Assembly: GCF_964340395.1 (NCBI RefSeq)
Contig: NC_135561.1
Coordinates: 17,570,240-17,634,239 of the forward strand
Length of the DNA: 64,000 nucleotides
Direction: 5' to 3'
Source of the DNA: Glandiceps talaboti
Taxonomy: Eukaryota > Hemichordata > Enteropneusta > Spengelidae
Each line of letters starts with the position of its first letter. Within the stretch, counting starts at the first letter, position 1. The notes beneath the pieces were generated by a model, which saw nothing but the letters and a program-made list of their open reading frames with translations, made no database searches and was not told the origin of the DNA. The translations under genes and the position numbers were made by a program. Below, piece after piece: positions 11,508 to 26,500 of this stretch.

Positions 11508-14500
11508 ATGGCGGACTCAGAACCACTGAAGAAAAAGAAGGCAAAGCCATCCAAAGTCACCAAAAGAAAGTCAAAAAGTAAGTACTCAATCAAGGTGTTT
11601 ATTTTTATCAAGTTTTCTTTTGTTATTTATCTGTTTCATGTAATTAGCTCTAGGTATAATAAAGCTGCTTTCTAAAATAACTGCCTAAGCTCCAACTTTT
11701 TGCAATATAAACAATAATATTTAATTGCTATGCAATAACATGCTAGTCTTGTAGTAAGACATAAATCTGCACTGGAAAGGTTGCTGAATACAAGCCGAGG
11801 ATTACAATACCTCTGTTACACCAGCGTCTTTTGTGCTAGCTGACATGTGGTTGCTGTTGAAAGTTTGCCCTTGGGTCTCAGTCATAGCTAGACTATAACT
11901 TACAATTGTTTTGCCAAAACAGGTCATGACCAAATCTGTTTACTGAAGAGGATGATCCCAGCCAAAATATTATATTTCTAAGTCTTAAAATGTCCATTTT
12001 GTGATTTTGTTGAGTATGAAGTAGACATGAACAATAGACAATTACAACTGTTGACACACAAGCAGTGACAAGCAGAACTTGTTATACACAGGGAAAGTAT
12101 GAAACAAATGAATCGAATTTATATCACTTCTCACAGCATGTTGGAAGTAGGGAGATGTGTATTACAGTCCATCTTTTGATATAAAAACAGTTTTATGGCC
12201 TCTTAAAATAAAAGCCCACATTCACAAAAGAATTTCTAGTTCCTCTGGCATTTCATACACATGTAAAGAGGTCATAAAACTGTTCTCCTTAAACCATACA
12301 TGTCTCTGTACTTCCGTCATGTTGTGCCAAGTGTTGTTAATCCAACTCAACTTTGTTTACGTCCCCTGTTCACAACAAGTTATAAATTAGTTGCTATGCC
12401 TATTGCCCACAGCTCAGCTTGCAAGTACTGAAGATGAAGTGCCTGAAGTGCAAAAAGAAACTATTAGTACTCCTGACATCAAAGATACAACAAGTGATAC
12501 TGATGTAAATGAAACAAAAATTGTAAAGGATGGTCAGGATGATACAGCTATTGATAATGGTATGTGTTAGTAAATAACTCTAAATAGACAAGGTGTGAAA
12601 ATATGAGGACATGTTGGAAAGAGGATAAATTTTTGTGTTTGTGATAATTTTTAATGTTTTTTTTTTTTTAACGCTTTCCCACTCTGTGCTCAAAGAGCAT
12701 TAAAATTATCATCCCTGGCACAGATCTAAAGTGGCACAACGACCCTTTATACTTCCTCAACTCCCTTGACAGCATACAATCTATTGCAGCCTTTATAAGC
12801 GCATAAGATTAAAGCTGATGCTAGTGCTGGTACTGCAATTCAATTAATATGTAAAACAACAGAATAATCCCCAGGTCTTCTTGAAATAGCCTTCATTTCA
12901 TTTCATGACATAAGACATGCCTCTTGACCGGGTCGGAGGTCATACAAGACTACACTTTCATATGTAATCTGCAGTTTGACTAACACAAACTCTTCAAACT
13001 GATTTCTCATATTTCCATGTCATGTATTGGTAAAAGAAAATATTAAGTATATGTATAATACCTACAAAATCTCAATTATCAATTCTTGATACACCCTGTC
13101 AATAATTGCTAGTTATGGGTGTCTTGAGTCTTTGGTGTGTGCTATAATATACAGGTTTGACTGTATCACAATCTCTATACATGTATGGTAGAGGGACTGT
13201 AACTACCAATTTTTAAAAAGGGGACAAGATATATTTTACAAATTGAGCACAGCAAAACACTTATGTAAAGATTGAAATTAAAGTTTTGTTTGTGTTTCAG
13301 CTGACAAGAAAGAAGACATTGCTGTCCCTATAGAAGATGTCGAGACACAAAGTATCACTGACAGTAAAGATGTTACAGGTATGGTTGTGCTGACAGTGTT
13401 ACAGTTTATAAGGATACTTGACTGTACAATTTTACAACTGATGTCTAACCAAAACTACAAAATTATCAACAAGGATTTGTACATTGTTGGTTGTTAAAAA
13501 AAACATAAAAATAAACTTATCAACAATAGATTAAACATATTTTTTAGTACAGATTCATACAATACAATACAATACAATACAATACAATTTTACAATGCAA
13601 TACACTGATGCAGTGATAGTCAATACAATACAGTACATACAATAAATTGCAATGCAATACCTTACAGTACAATACAATACAATAAATACAGTACAGTACA
13701 GTACATATAATACAATGCAATTCAGTACATGTAATACAATGCAATACAATACAATACAATACAATACAATACAATGATTAAAGTATACATATTACAATGT
13801 TTGAAAAACCATACACAAGTTAAAATAATTATATACAGTAAACCGAACACATCAAATTGACTCAAAACAACAAACACTAAAACTATCTGAGAATTTGAGC
13901 ATTCTGTACAGCGCCAGGATTAAAACACATTGTATTATGATTACTTTTATAAACTTGCATACAGTAAAAACAATAAGTTAAATATTGTCTTCTATCATAG
14001 AACCTGAACCAGATGCAGGACAACCTATCTCAACAACTGTTATAACAACAACATCAACGGAAACTTACGACTATCAAAGCAGAGATTTTGATAATATTGA
14101 TCCACAAGAATTGGGTATTGAGGTGGAAGAAGAACCTGAATATAAATATGGTAAATTTGTTAGAAAATATTTTATTATTATTTGTAGATCACATACTTTG
14201 ATATTAGTTCTCAACATTTTTCTACATTCAGCCAAGGAAAAGAACGAGTGGCCTAAGGAGCCCTGTCACTACAAGTCAAAGACAAGGTGTGACAAAACCC
14301 TTGGGGTCATGATTGTTTTCCCGGCCAAAACCCTTAAGTCATGAGTATTTTCCAGCTACATGAAGCACACTATTTGGGAATGATATAACTGTACAAACAT
14401 AATTTATGGAAATTGGTAACTGTGAACGTTTTTACTCATGTTTTGAGCACTGGCAAACCAATGACTTATATGTGCCTTTTCATGACATAAAACAACTGAG

Positions 14501-17500
14501 AAATAATTCCATGTTTTTGGTTCAGATACATTCAATATGGCTTGCATGAGGTACAAAGTGTTCTATGGCTTCAAAAATAAGTTCAATGATATTAGATTGC
14601 ATATGGTATTATAGTGAGCTCAGAAATTATTTCTTGGTTGCTAAAATTGAAATAATTACTGTCACATGTTTTGGGCAATTGACTCTTTTTTTCTGTATTT
14701 GTAAGACTGTGTCAGCATTTTGAATGGACAAACCAGGTGGTCCATGCCAAACTGGCAAACATATCATTGAAATAGAAATCTCTTGCAAGAATGAATGTTC
14801 ATGAACTCTGAATTCATACTTCGTAATGAAATTTGTACTCAGAGTCAAAAAGATTTCTTGGAAGTGAATCCAAATTTTCACTGACTTCTCATCAGCATTG
14901 TCAGGGATGTACTCCAATGAGATGTTGACGAAAATTTGGGATTTGCTTCAAGAAATTTTTTGACTCTGTGAGTAGAAATTTCATTACTTAATAAAATCTC
15001 TTGTCAAACCAGAACCCCCAGCCAATGATGATCTACCTGACCTATACAAGCTGATTGACACACTGGAGGGTGGTGATACTGAGCTTGAAACCACCAGAGA
15101 ACCACCACTGCTGTTCACCAAGCCAGAACACGAACCACAGTACCAAAAGATCAAAGAATTGACCCTTGAACTTGAAAAAGAGGAGATTGACCCCTATGTG
15201 ACTGAGTTTGATGATAAAGTGCGTGATGATGTATTGATGATTGGTAACATATCACTGGAAGATGTACAGGTGAGAATATCAGTAATTTTTGTCATTTTTC
15301 TGATTTTTTTTTTATGTTCATCAACTTTCTGTTACATATTACAAAAGTCGGAACAAATGCCTAGTTTTGAATTTTGAGGATTTTTTTATGTACATAAAAT
15401 TTCTGGTACATTTTGAAAAATATCCTTCGCTACAATATCTATATACATGCATTAATTCACTTAAAAATACTAGCATTCTCTGCACATGAAATATGTAAAT
15501 CACAAGTGAATGAAAATTTCTACTCACAGAAACAAACATTTTCTTGCAAGCCAATCACAAGTTTTCACTGAAACCCATCAGTATTGTCACGGTTGGGATT
15601 CAGTGGACTGTCATCTCGTGTCTCAGAACAGAAATATTTTAAAGTTCATTTCTTTTGAAAATTTCTTCCCATATTTCTTGAGTACAGGATGAAGAGAGAA
15701 GACTTAGAGATGAACACATCGCATACCAACAACAGGAAATGTTATTGGCTAAGAGAAGACAGGAAGATATAGCATTGAAGGAAGAGGTGGCCAAGAGACA
15801 TGTCACTCAAGTTATGAAAGAGAAGAGAAGGGAACTACAGAAGAGAGAGGTATGAATCAAAATTGATTTCTCATTGATTAGACATGATTATGATTTGTGT
15901 ATGTATGAATCATTGATTGATTTATTAATTGATTAATACAATGATCTGCAGTTGCTGTGATTTATGCAATATTTGTTATCGATCAGCAAACAATGAATGT
16001 TTAAATTACAGTGACCAATTATTGATTGATTGATTTACATAGGTTATAACACACAAGCAGTACAAGATTTTAGCATTGAGCTTTCGATCTGTCTTTGTCG
16101 ATGATGCTCATCAGAATGACAAATTCCATGCTTGATTGATTGATTGATTCTCTATTGGTTTTTGAGTGTTCAACAATTTGTTGGTTGTTGGTTGGTTGGT
16201 TGGTTGATTGATTCATTGATTGATTCATTGATTCATTGATTCATAAGTCAGTTAACATTGAGTAGATTGAGTAAAAACAGCTTAGCTGACAAACTCCTAG
16301 ATTGGCCATTATTTAATGCATGGTATCAAAGCTGGTCACCTAGATTGAGTTTGCTTGTTTTTAAAGACCACAATATCCAGTATACATGAATTTAACTTCT
16401 ATTTCTCAAAAATGAGAGAACTGTTCCATCTATTATTCCCTTGACATTTTTGTTTTACAGGAACTTGCACTGCAAAAAGAAAGAATCCAGCAAGACATCT
16501 TACACAAGGTTTTCAGAAGATCTGAAAATCAGCTGATAAGATCACTGGAGATCAGAAAGGGTGAAGTCAGGGTAGGTTAGCCTAGGATGTTCTTTTGTTT
16601 GTTTGTTTGTTTAATGTTTTATTGCTCAGGTGAACTAATAAGATGGGAACACTATGAGAACAGAATCACTTAGATCCGAAATTGATAGACACCGTAATAC
16701 AAAAAATAGCATTAAACAGAAGGCAAAAAATTGCATTCTTGTCTGTAGTGTTTATTGGATAATATTTCTTGAAAATTTCGTGGTAGTGTAATTGTATTTT
16801 GTTCTTCTCAATAACTTTGTAGTATACATTATTCTTCATTGAGCTGAGGAAAATACAAGTGACATAAATAGATGTTATTCCCCAATATTTTTCTTCACTC
16901 AGCCAAGGAAAATACGAGTGACCTAAGGGTGCCTTTGTCACTATGAGTCGCTAGATGAGTAGTGACAACCTTTACGTCACAAGTATTTTCTAGCTGAATG
17001 AAGACGAATATTGGAGAGTAACATAATTATATCACCACCAGTAATATCAAAGAAAAATCGGGGAAAGTAATGGCAATTTTGAACGTTTTGACTCATATTT
17101 CGAACACAGCAGAACCGGTGACGTAGACATGTGTTGTCGTGATGTAGAACAACAAGGGTATAAATTCCACATTTATGGTTTATGCTTGGTATAATGTCCT
17201 CTATCCTTTGTTACTTGTAGACTATGTATGGTGACTTGACCATGGCTGATGGTCAGTACGGTGGCTCCAAAGGTAGACGATGGAAGGTTGACTGGACCAA
17301 AACACCACAACCCATACAGATCAAACTAAAATGTCTTAGAGGAGTAAGAGATAAATTACCAGGTAAATCATAATTATGTTAAAGTGACCATTTGGATGAG
17401 GATTGAGTATTTATTTTGAAATTTAATTTAAAAACAGTTGTATCATGGCGTCGTACATGAAAAATAGATGTGAAACAATATTGACCAAGTCTGTGTTTGT

Positions 17501-20500
17501 AACATTGCAAAAAGCTATTATAATAGTAAAGTTTGTTATTGTACATAAAATAACATTTTACATATTTATAAATCTTTTGAAATTTATTTATTTACAAACA
17601 AGGATATGTCCAAATTTACAATTAGTGTTGAATGGATTTCTAATGAATTCAAATCAATTACAGGTGGACGATACGTACTTATGGTGTCGTTATACGACCG
17701 ACTTGGAGGTCATGTATTGAGATGGTCAAGGTTGAAAGGTCAACAGTGGGGTGGTGCTACACTACCACTTCAACATGATGGTTATTTCTACAATATAGAA
17801 ATGAAGGTAAAATAGATTTATATTTCAGTCACTAGATCAGCAGTGTTATCAGTAAAAGTTAATTTCATCAAGAAAATATCAGATACTTTCAATATTTCAA
17901 CCTTTGACAATCATTTTCATATTGAAACAAGGCCATGACACAGAATAAGGTCAAAGGTCACATCCTCAAGTGTAAGATGGTGTATATAGGGTTAGTACTC
18001 ATTCATCATAGTAGTACATTTGAGGTTTGATGTTGCTGTTTTTTACAGTTGACCACTACACAAAGTCTAATTTACCCACCGTTACCCAACCTTTACCCTT
18101 CCTGTGACCTACCTAACCACCATGTCTGTCCAGCGGTAGTACGAGACGCAGTACCACTTTTGACTGTCTACAGACCCCCCCCCCCCCACCCCCACCCCCC
18201 CGGGGGAGAGATCACAGGGGTAAATTAAGTCAACGGTGAAACTTCATCTCATACTCACCATATTTACACATTCTCTGCTCAAGCTTAAAATAGCCCAGGT
18301 GGAAAGACATGGTCAAATATGACTTTTCGTGTAGTGTCGACGTGCAGTGTCCAGTGTAAACAAGTGTTCAGTCACAATCCCTACTAAACAGCATCACTGT
18401 AATTACAACAATGACATTATCATTTGCAGGTTGACCAAAGTGTGTTTACAGTATGTCCATCCAAACCTAATGTCCGTCCTGGTATGGTACTAGTCTTTGA
18501 GTTGTTTTTACTGCGTGGTTCTCTCCTTCCCATTGATAAAGTCGTTGGCTGGGGTGTCTTCCCAATCTGTGATGCACAGTTTAATATCATTGATGGAAAG
18601 TAAGTAGAAATTTACTATAATTAATTACTTCATCTCCTTGTTGAGAGCACTAGTAATTATATATTTAAAGCGGTCATATGGATGACAAAGGGGGATTTAT
18701 TTAGGATTTTTAATTTATAACACAACTGTATGATGTTTTTCCTACTTGAAACTAAATGTGAAACAGCATCGATAAAATCCATGTTTGTTATTCAATAAAT
18801 TGCAAAAAAAAAATATTTTAAAAATGTGGAAATATGTTTTTATTATATGCACAATTATAACAAACATTTTAAACACTTTAATTTTTTGCAATGTATTGAA
18901 TTACAAACAAGGACTTGGTATATGTTGTTTCTCATTATTTTTTCAACTAGAAAAATATTAATAGTAAATTTATTTTATCAATTTATAATCCAAAATAAAT
19001 ACCAAATTCTCACCCATGTGGTCACTTTAAAATGAATGCATATTACTATTGTGCAATGTATATTTTGATTCACAAGACATTTTTTTGAGTTCGGCATCAT
19101 TGTCTTTTCATCTCTATATCCTAATTAACTTGTATTTCTTAGTTGCAAAACTTGTTAACTTTTGAGCCAAGGTCTTTTCAAAATTACTTAATATATATAT
19201 CATTATTGCATAATCTATATTGTACTCTTCTTATGTATATTTTCTGGTGAACTGAAAAAAAAGGAAAACAGTGTTTGTTTTTCCATCCCAATGATACATT
19301 TTTAAGTTTCTCAATATGAGAATTTTGAAAGTAACGTTTATAGATTGTCATGAACATAGACCAAAGAATGTACATTCTTGATTACTGGTGTAAATAGAGG
19401 AATCACCTGATGCAATATTTGACGAAATTCAATATAACATCCATACATATTTCTGAATCATAAATATTTGGCTTAAAATATCTACTCAGTATTGTCATTG
19501 TATAGAAGTATTATTTTTATAAAAAATTTAAATGTAATTTCTATACTTGTTTCAAAATCATAAATTCTTGTAAGGTGATGATGTTTGCGTTGTCTATTTC
19601 AGGTACAAGACTCCATTCTTGAGAGGTGAAATGGATTACCGTATAGAAAGACACGAAGGAGTTGAACGCTTGATAGCCAGTGATATTGACCATTGGTTAT
19701 GTAATCTCTACTTTGAAGTTGTCAAGTTGCCAAGGTTAGTCATTCTCATGATTTCTAGAGATATGTCAGTGTTAGGAATGATGTTAGACAGTAGTCCCAT
19801 CTACACGGCATTGAAAATCATACCTGAGGTAGGATTCAGAGACCCCATGTAGACACAAATGCATCCTGACTTTGGACAACTTTGAAAGGTTTCCTGAAAC
19901 CCTTCTAACTTTGGCCTGCATGCTTAGTGGATGCATTCCGACCTGAGGGCCTCCTGACCTGTTGTAGCACTGAAATTTAACAGATTTGCAAAATTAAACA
20001 GTTTTTTGTTAAGTACAATGTTTATCAATAATTTTGATGAAAAATTCCAAACTTGCTTCTCAGGTATTTGGCAGGTCAGAAGGAGTATGAAGTGGAACTA
20101 CAGTTTTCTTCCAATATCCTGAGTTTTCCAGACCGTGTCAAAGGTGCAGAAGAACCAGTAGACGGAGAAGCTCCAATCCCAGGATCCAGACAGGATCTGG
20201 CTTCTATAGAAGGTAACAGATGTAATACATATCTAACCACTCTGATCCTCCCAAGGCACCTACCCCATCACCACCACCACCAATATACCCACTACATCAT
20301 ACCTACCTCACCCACAACTGCCATGGTCACTTCCAAAATACCCAATGGTCAACATCAACACACTGTTGTAACAATCAGTCAGACAGAGTTGAGGATGCAG
20401 CAGAACTAACAATACTTTATTCAAGTTAATGCAACGCAACACTCAACTAAGTTATACATTAACATAAATTAGCAGTGACGTCTATGTGTAAAGTGTATTC

Positions 20501-23500
20501 AGTGTTCACTGACAGCTGATCATCAACACACCATGACGTACAGCATAGAACTCGACATCCACTACACCCAAAACTGTCATACTGACTATCAAGACAACCA
20601 TCACCATCACACCCACCAACCCACATACCACAACACCCATCTCCAGTAACTCTCACCATCAACGCACCATGACATACTGCATAGAACTCGACATCCACTA
20701 CCATGGTACACCCAAATTTGTCATTATGACTACCAAGACAAACATCACCGTCACACCCGCCATCATTGACACACCCACCAACCACTATACATGTACATAC
20801 CACCAACACACTCATCTCCAGTAACCCTCGCCATCATCAAAAATTTTCTTTCAAAGGAAACACTTACTTTTTGAATCAGGTGCATTGTATTTTTTTGTAT
20901 ATACATGTACCAAAATAGATTACTTTCTATTTTCTTTCAAATCATAATTTTGTAGTTTTCTCATGATTTCCTGATTCTTGATGTGTTTGCAGGAGACAGT
21001 AGCCAAAATGTGCAATCATCCAAAGTCAGTATAGGTGGTGGGTCAGCTCCTGGCAGTGAACCGTCTACATCTAGCAGTGACCAACCTAAAGCTATTCAAG
21101 CTAAGAAAGATGACGACTCTGTGACTAAGGGAAAGATTGATGACAAGGGAAGTAATGATAGCATCGCAAAGAAACAGGTATATACTTTGAAATAGGTTAT
21201 CATTATCAAAAATACGACATTCCGGTTATCTACCGTGAAGTCATCCCTAAATCAAAGAAGGTCTCAAGATGGTGCTCCATCTAAGGAAAATTTAGAACTG
21301 AAATGACATGGCAGTACATGAACATGACAACAAAATGTGACAAAACAACTTGAGTTCCTGAAAATTGTTTTATAGGAAGCAATGTTTGTAGTCAAATAAT
21401 TTGTATAACTAGTTGAGAATGCACCCAAATTTTTGTTGTGATAAGAATGCAATTTTTCAACACGGCTATAGTACTCAACTATAGTATCATAGCAATCACT
21501 TCTGGTACAATAGTTTTTTGAGAACAGCACTCCTAGTGGCCAAACTATACAATTTTTTGTCTTTCTGATAACTATAATATGATGCATTGCAAGAATGTAT
21601 ATGATTTAGATAATCTGTGAAGGTTTCAAATTCAACGCCTGAAGTTGAACCCTCCTACCTCCCCTGTAACCCCACCAACCCCCACCCCTCCTCCATTTGT
21701 TGATGAAGTGAAGTGGAAATATTGCAAAATAGAGGGAAAGGGGATATTCTTGAGGTGTTTTTATTAGCTTTGATTTGTTTTCTGGTTTGTCAAAACACAT
21801 GTGAAACTTTGTTTCTTTTAAGAACGGAATTTTAAGATAAATTGAAAATATCACAATTACACAAACAAGCTGAAGAATGTTTAGGTGCAAAAAATAGATT
21901 AGTTTTGTAAGTAAAATCAATAAATTCAAAATGTAACTCTTGCCTTGTTATAACAGGATTCTAATGGATCACTAGTTAGCATCAAAGATGGTGTACATTT
22001 GAGATCAGCTGGTACTGGTGGTGGAGTGCGTCCAACAACTGTCATCGGTTCTCGTAAAATCATGGAGAAGGCAGAGAAGTTTGAATCTGACAATGAATCG
22101 GATTATGATGAAGAAGCAGCTTATTTGTTGAAGAAACAGGAAGATTTCATTCCAGTGTCAGGGGAGCCAGGGGTATATTACAAGGTATGCGACTGACTGT
22201 AGTCAGTTATTGCCAGAGAGGGCACCATTCAGTGTCACGTTTCATTGTTGAAGGGGGCTGGTTGAGATAACTTTAAATGGTGATACTTACTAGACATAAA
22301 TGTCACTTCAGTACCACAAGAAGATTAGTGTAAGATATCACCAGAGAGGGCACTTTTGAGTATCATGTTTCACAAAAGTGGGCACCGGTTAGGTGTACAA
22401 TATCACCAAAGTGGGACATTTTTGGTACTTTAGTGTTATAACTTAAGTATTGGCATTTTGCAATAGATATATCCAGAAAGTACAACTTCAAGTAACAGAC
22501 TCCTACCAGTCAGTCAGAAAGTCACACAAGTTGAAAAGGAAAACTTTCATTGATTTGGTCTAAAATAATTTCAGCTGAATGTAAAACTCCTGGCAGTGAT
22601 TTTATTAAAGGATGGTGAATAGCTAAAAATCTACCTGTTATATGTTCCCCAGTCACTTTACTGCAGTTCCCAAACAGAATCCAGATATAATGTAAATAAT
22701 TCTGTGGCAGATTAACTGGATTTGTCCCTCTTTGTTACTGGGGTACGGAATGTCAACCTCTTAAGAACACTGACCCCTGGTATTGAGGGTTTGTCAAAAA
22801 CTTTTATATGTACTAGCTAGTCCTGTCCCTTCCTCAAACAGTTAACAATTTAATAAAATAAATGTATTCTACAGAGACACATGAACAATCCAATGGATGT
22901 ATACACCAAGAAACTCTTCTCCATGTTACCAAAAACAGCTGTCTTGAACAAGAGGAAGAAGAGAAGAAAACTGACTCACCTAGAAGAGTTGGATACTCAC
23001 ACATTTGCTGTACAGTAAGTATTATGGGATAGAAAACTTATCCATCTAGAAGACTACTATCTATACTGTACTCATACCTTTCCTGTATAGTAAGTATTAT
23101 GGGATAGTTAGATATGCACACATTTGCTGTACAGTAAGTATTATGGGATAGTTAGATATGCACACATTTGCTGTACAGTAAGTATTATGGGATAGATATG
23201 CACACCTTTGCTGTACAGTAAGTATTATGGGATAGTTGTATATGCACACCTTTGCTGTACAGTAAGTATTATGGGATAGTTAGATACACATTTGCTGTAC
23301 AGTAAGTATTATGGGATAGTTAGGTGTACTCACACATTTGCCAGAAAATTTACCCATTTAGAAGACTACTATCTACTCATACCTTTGCTGTATTATGGGA
23401 TAGAAAATTCTGGCTCACACAGAACCACATATTTTCAATTGCAGTCTGAGAAAAAAATGTTACATACCAAATTTTACCAAAGAGCAAAAGTTTTGTCCTC

Positions 23501-26500
23501 TTAATTTTGGCAGTAAAGTTATTTTCATTCTCAAGCACTTTCGACAGGGAAGTCATGCATACTTCTTGCAGGAAGGTTGGTCAAATATTTTTTGTAAATG
23601 TAAATAGAACTGCCCTTCTTCCCTATAGCTTTGCGGAAATATACTTACAAGTACTGTTTGTATTTCTACAGGAAACCTTTTTCAACCAAAGGTCACACAG
23701 TATCAAAAGGTCATGAAAGAGCTGAATATGTTGGTCGTCAGTTCCTAACTGAGATAGGATTCTCCCAGTGGAGGTCCAGGGAATTCTGGGGAATGCTGAT
23801 AATGCTTATCCTGGTGTGGTTTATCCGTACATATCTCCATTACATTGGACAATGGATATTCCTTAACCTGATAACCATTCCCATCAATCAGTAAGTTTTC
23901 ATTATCAACTCACTGCCAGTTTATTAAAAAGACAAAAGATTGTATACTTTTGGACACTGGGGTGCTATTCAGGAGCAGGAAGCGCTTGTAGTCTGAAAGC
24001 TAAGCCCTGCAGTTGTTGGCCCGTTTATGTAACCACTCGCTTTACATAAACAATAACTGGATATTTCAGGATAGAAGCACTTGTAAGTTGTAGACAATTA
24101 CAAAGTAATGTAGAACAAGCATGTGTTCTGTTTTTATCGGGACACAAACTAGATTCAGTTCTAACCTTTGGGATCAAGCCCCGTATGCATATGATAAAAT
24201 CACATCAACATATCTGGCCCCAGTTCATTCAATCTTAAAAACAAAAGATGTTAGGGTAAAGTCTTCCTTCCACCTTCCCCAAAATTAGTTTCAATATTAT
24301 CCCCTCGATGTAAATGTTTAAAACTCCTATCATAAAAAATCATTTATTTTGTAAAATATAAGTATTTAATTGCCTCTCACACCAAAAGGAACCAGAGCAT
24401 ACAACACGTAATGGTTATTACTCAATTTGCCTAATTGTGCTTTTATATATCTTAATTATAACATGAATGATAGATTAGACATCCTTGGTTTAAGGTGGAG
24501 ATGCACAAAGGGAAGATTTTAAGGGTGACATATTTCTCTGATCAGAGGGTTTGTGCTGCATGTTTGTCTTAACTGTGATTATGCAGTTGTAGTAGAGCTC
24601 CCCCTTAGCAGACACAAGGAAGGAATTTGCCTCCAAAATATAGAAGTGTAACCCCCTCCTCTGATATAGTACCCTCCAGGATGGTTGGGAGAAGGCCGTC
24701 TTCTATAGCCAAGACCATTCAGTTAGATATAAGGGCCTTTACAGGAAATATAGGACTGTTGTTTATGCAGGATTTGTCTATAGTGCAGGTTTTTACTATA
24801 AGTTTACAGACCAGGTATTCTGTCAAGTAACTTTAATATAATAGTGTTAAACTCACCACCGTAAGGTAAGCTTCACAATAAAGTGTTTAAATATCCAAAA
24901 ACCCAGTATTCATTGTTGTGATCTCAAACTTGACTCTTTACAGATTCCAATTCCTGCCATACACAGTAAATCTCAACTATCAGCAGAGTTTACTACATAC
25001 ACGTGAGGAGATAGCAGTGGTTATACTTGGTCCATTCACCAACATATTTATGTTGATAGCTTTGGTGTGTATATCATGGCTCTGTCAACGAACTCTAGGC
25101 TCCTTCCCAGGTCTTGGTTCTAAGTTTATCATGGCATACGGTATAATGACATTCCTTGATCCAGTGTGGATTCTAATCGTGGATGCATGTATTGGGGTGA
25201 GTACATCGAGTTCACAAGATATTCAAAGTCATGAACCCCAGTCCTTTTTACAGCAGTATTAATTAACATATGCTCCCTTGAATGAAGAGGCTGTGATTTG
25301 ATAGGATTTATACAGTGAGCAATTTGCCTTTTCTAGCTGGTGACTATTAGCCAATCAGAGAGCTATAAAAACTTCTTTGTCTTATAAACAGCTGTAACAT
25401 ACACAGATACAACATGGGATATGTGTAGTATCATCCATATACTAAGTATACAGTACCCAGGAAAATGACAATTTTCAAAAATGCTTAAACCATAATTGCT
25501 GTTAAATATATAGAGAGTTGATGAAAATTATAAATTAATTTGAAATCATTTTCGTCCAGTCAGTGACTCTCACAGATCTTGACAGTGGTCATGTTGCTCC
25601 TCCTTACAATAGACATAAATGTTCCAGACTTCCAGACTATACATATATATAATATTTGTGATATCAACATTTGTAACAATTTGTATCATTTTTTCAACCT
25701 CCAACAGAGAGTCAAGTATGACAATGGAGATGATCCAATAGCTGATGCCTCCAAGCTGTATTACAACTTCCTACGCCTACAAAACAATGGATTGGTTGGA
25801 ATATTCATGACCATATTCCTGTACATATTCTGTATGTTTACCACAGTTGTCATCGTTTACATGTATTTCCTCAGGTAGGTATATAATATATTGTTATCAT
25901 TATTAAACTTTATGTAATAATGATAATAATGGTTTATTTCCAAACATTGTGACGTAATGGTCAAATTACGATCGTTACATTACATGAAAAACAAACAAGG
26001 ACAAAGACACTGCTAGCAACTAGAAAGTATGATAACATGACATTTGAGATTATGACTGTTTTGCAACAAATTCTAAACAACTGGACTGAGTTCTTTTCAC
26101 TTAGTTCTTAAGTTAAATTAACTTTCTGTCAAAAAAGAACACAATAATGCTGAAAACATGGCTTAAAAAGATAGAAAGGGAAAAAATACAAATATGTACA
26201 AGTCCGTTTCTCGGAGTGTCAAAAGATTTTTTTTGTTTTGATATATTCTTAATGTAAGTATTTTATACAAGCTTTCTCAGCAAAACAAATATAAGCATTG
26301 CTTCTTTATTTAGATAACTACATCCAGTCCAATTTCAGGTGTGTTTTCTTTAAAGTGATTGTATGAAAATATGAATTATTCAGCCGCATAGAAGTGTAGC
26401 CCTGTTCTTCTCAAAACAAAAACTGGTGTGAAAATGTTCACCATTTTGTGAGCAGATATTGTAATCGGAACATTTAAGTGCACCACAGGACCTATTGGAG

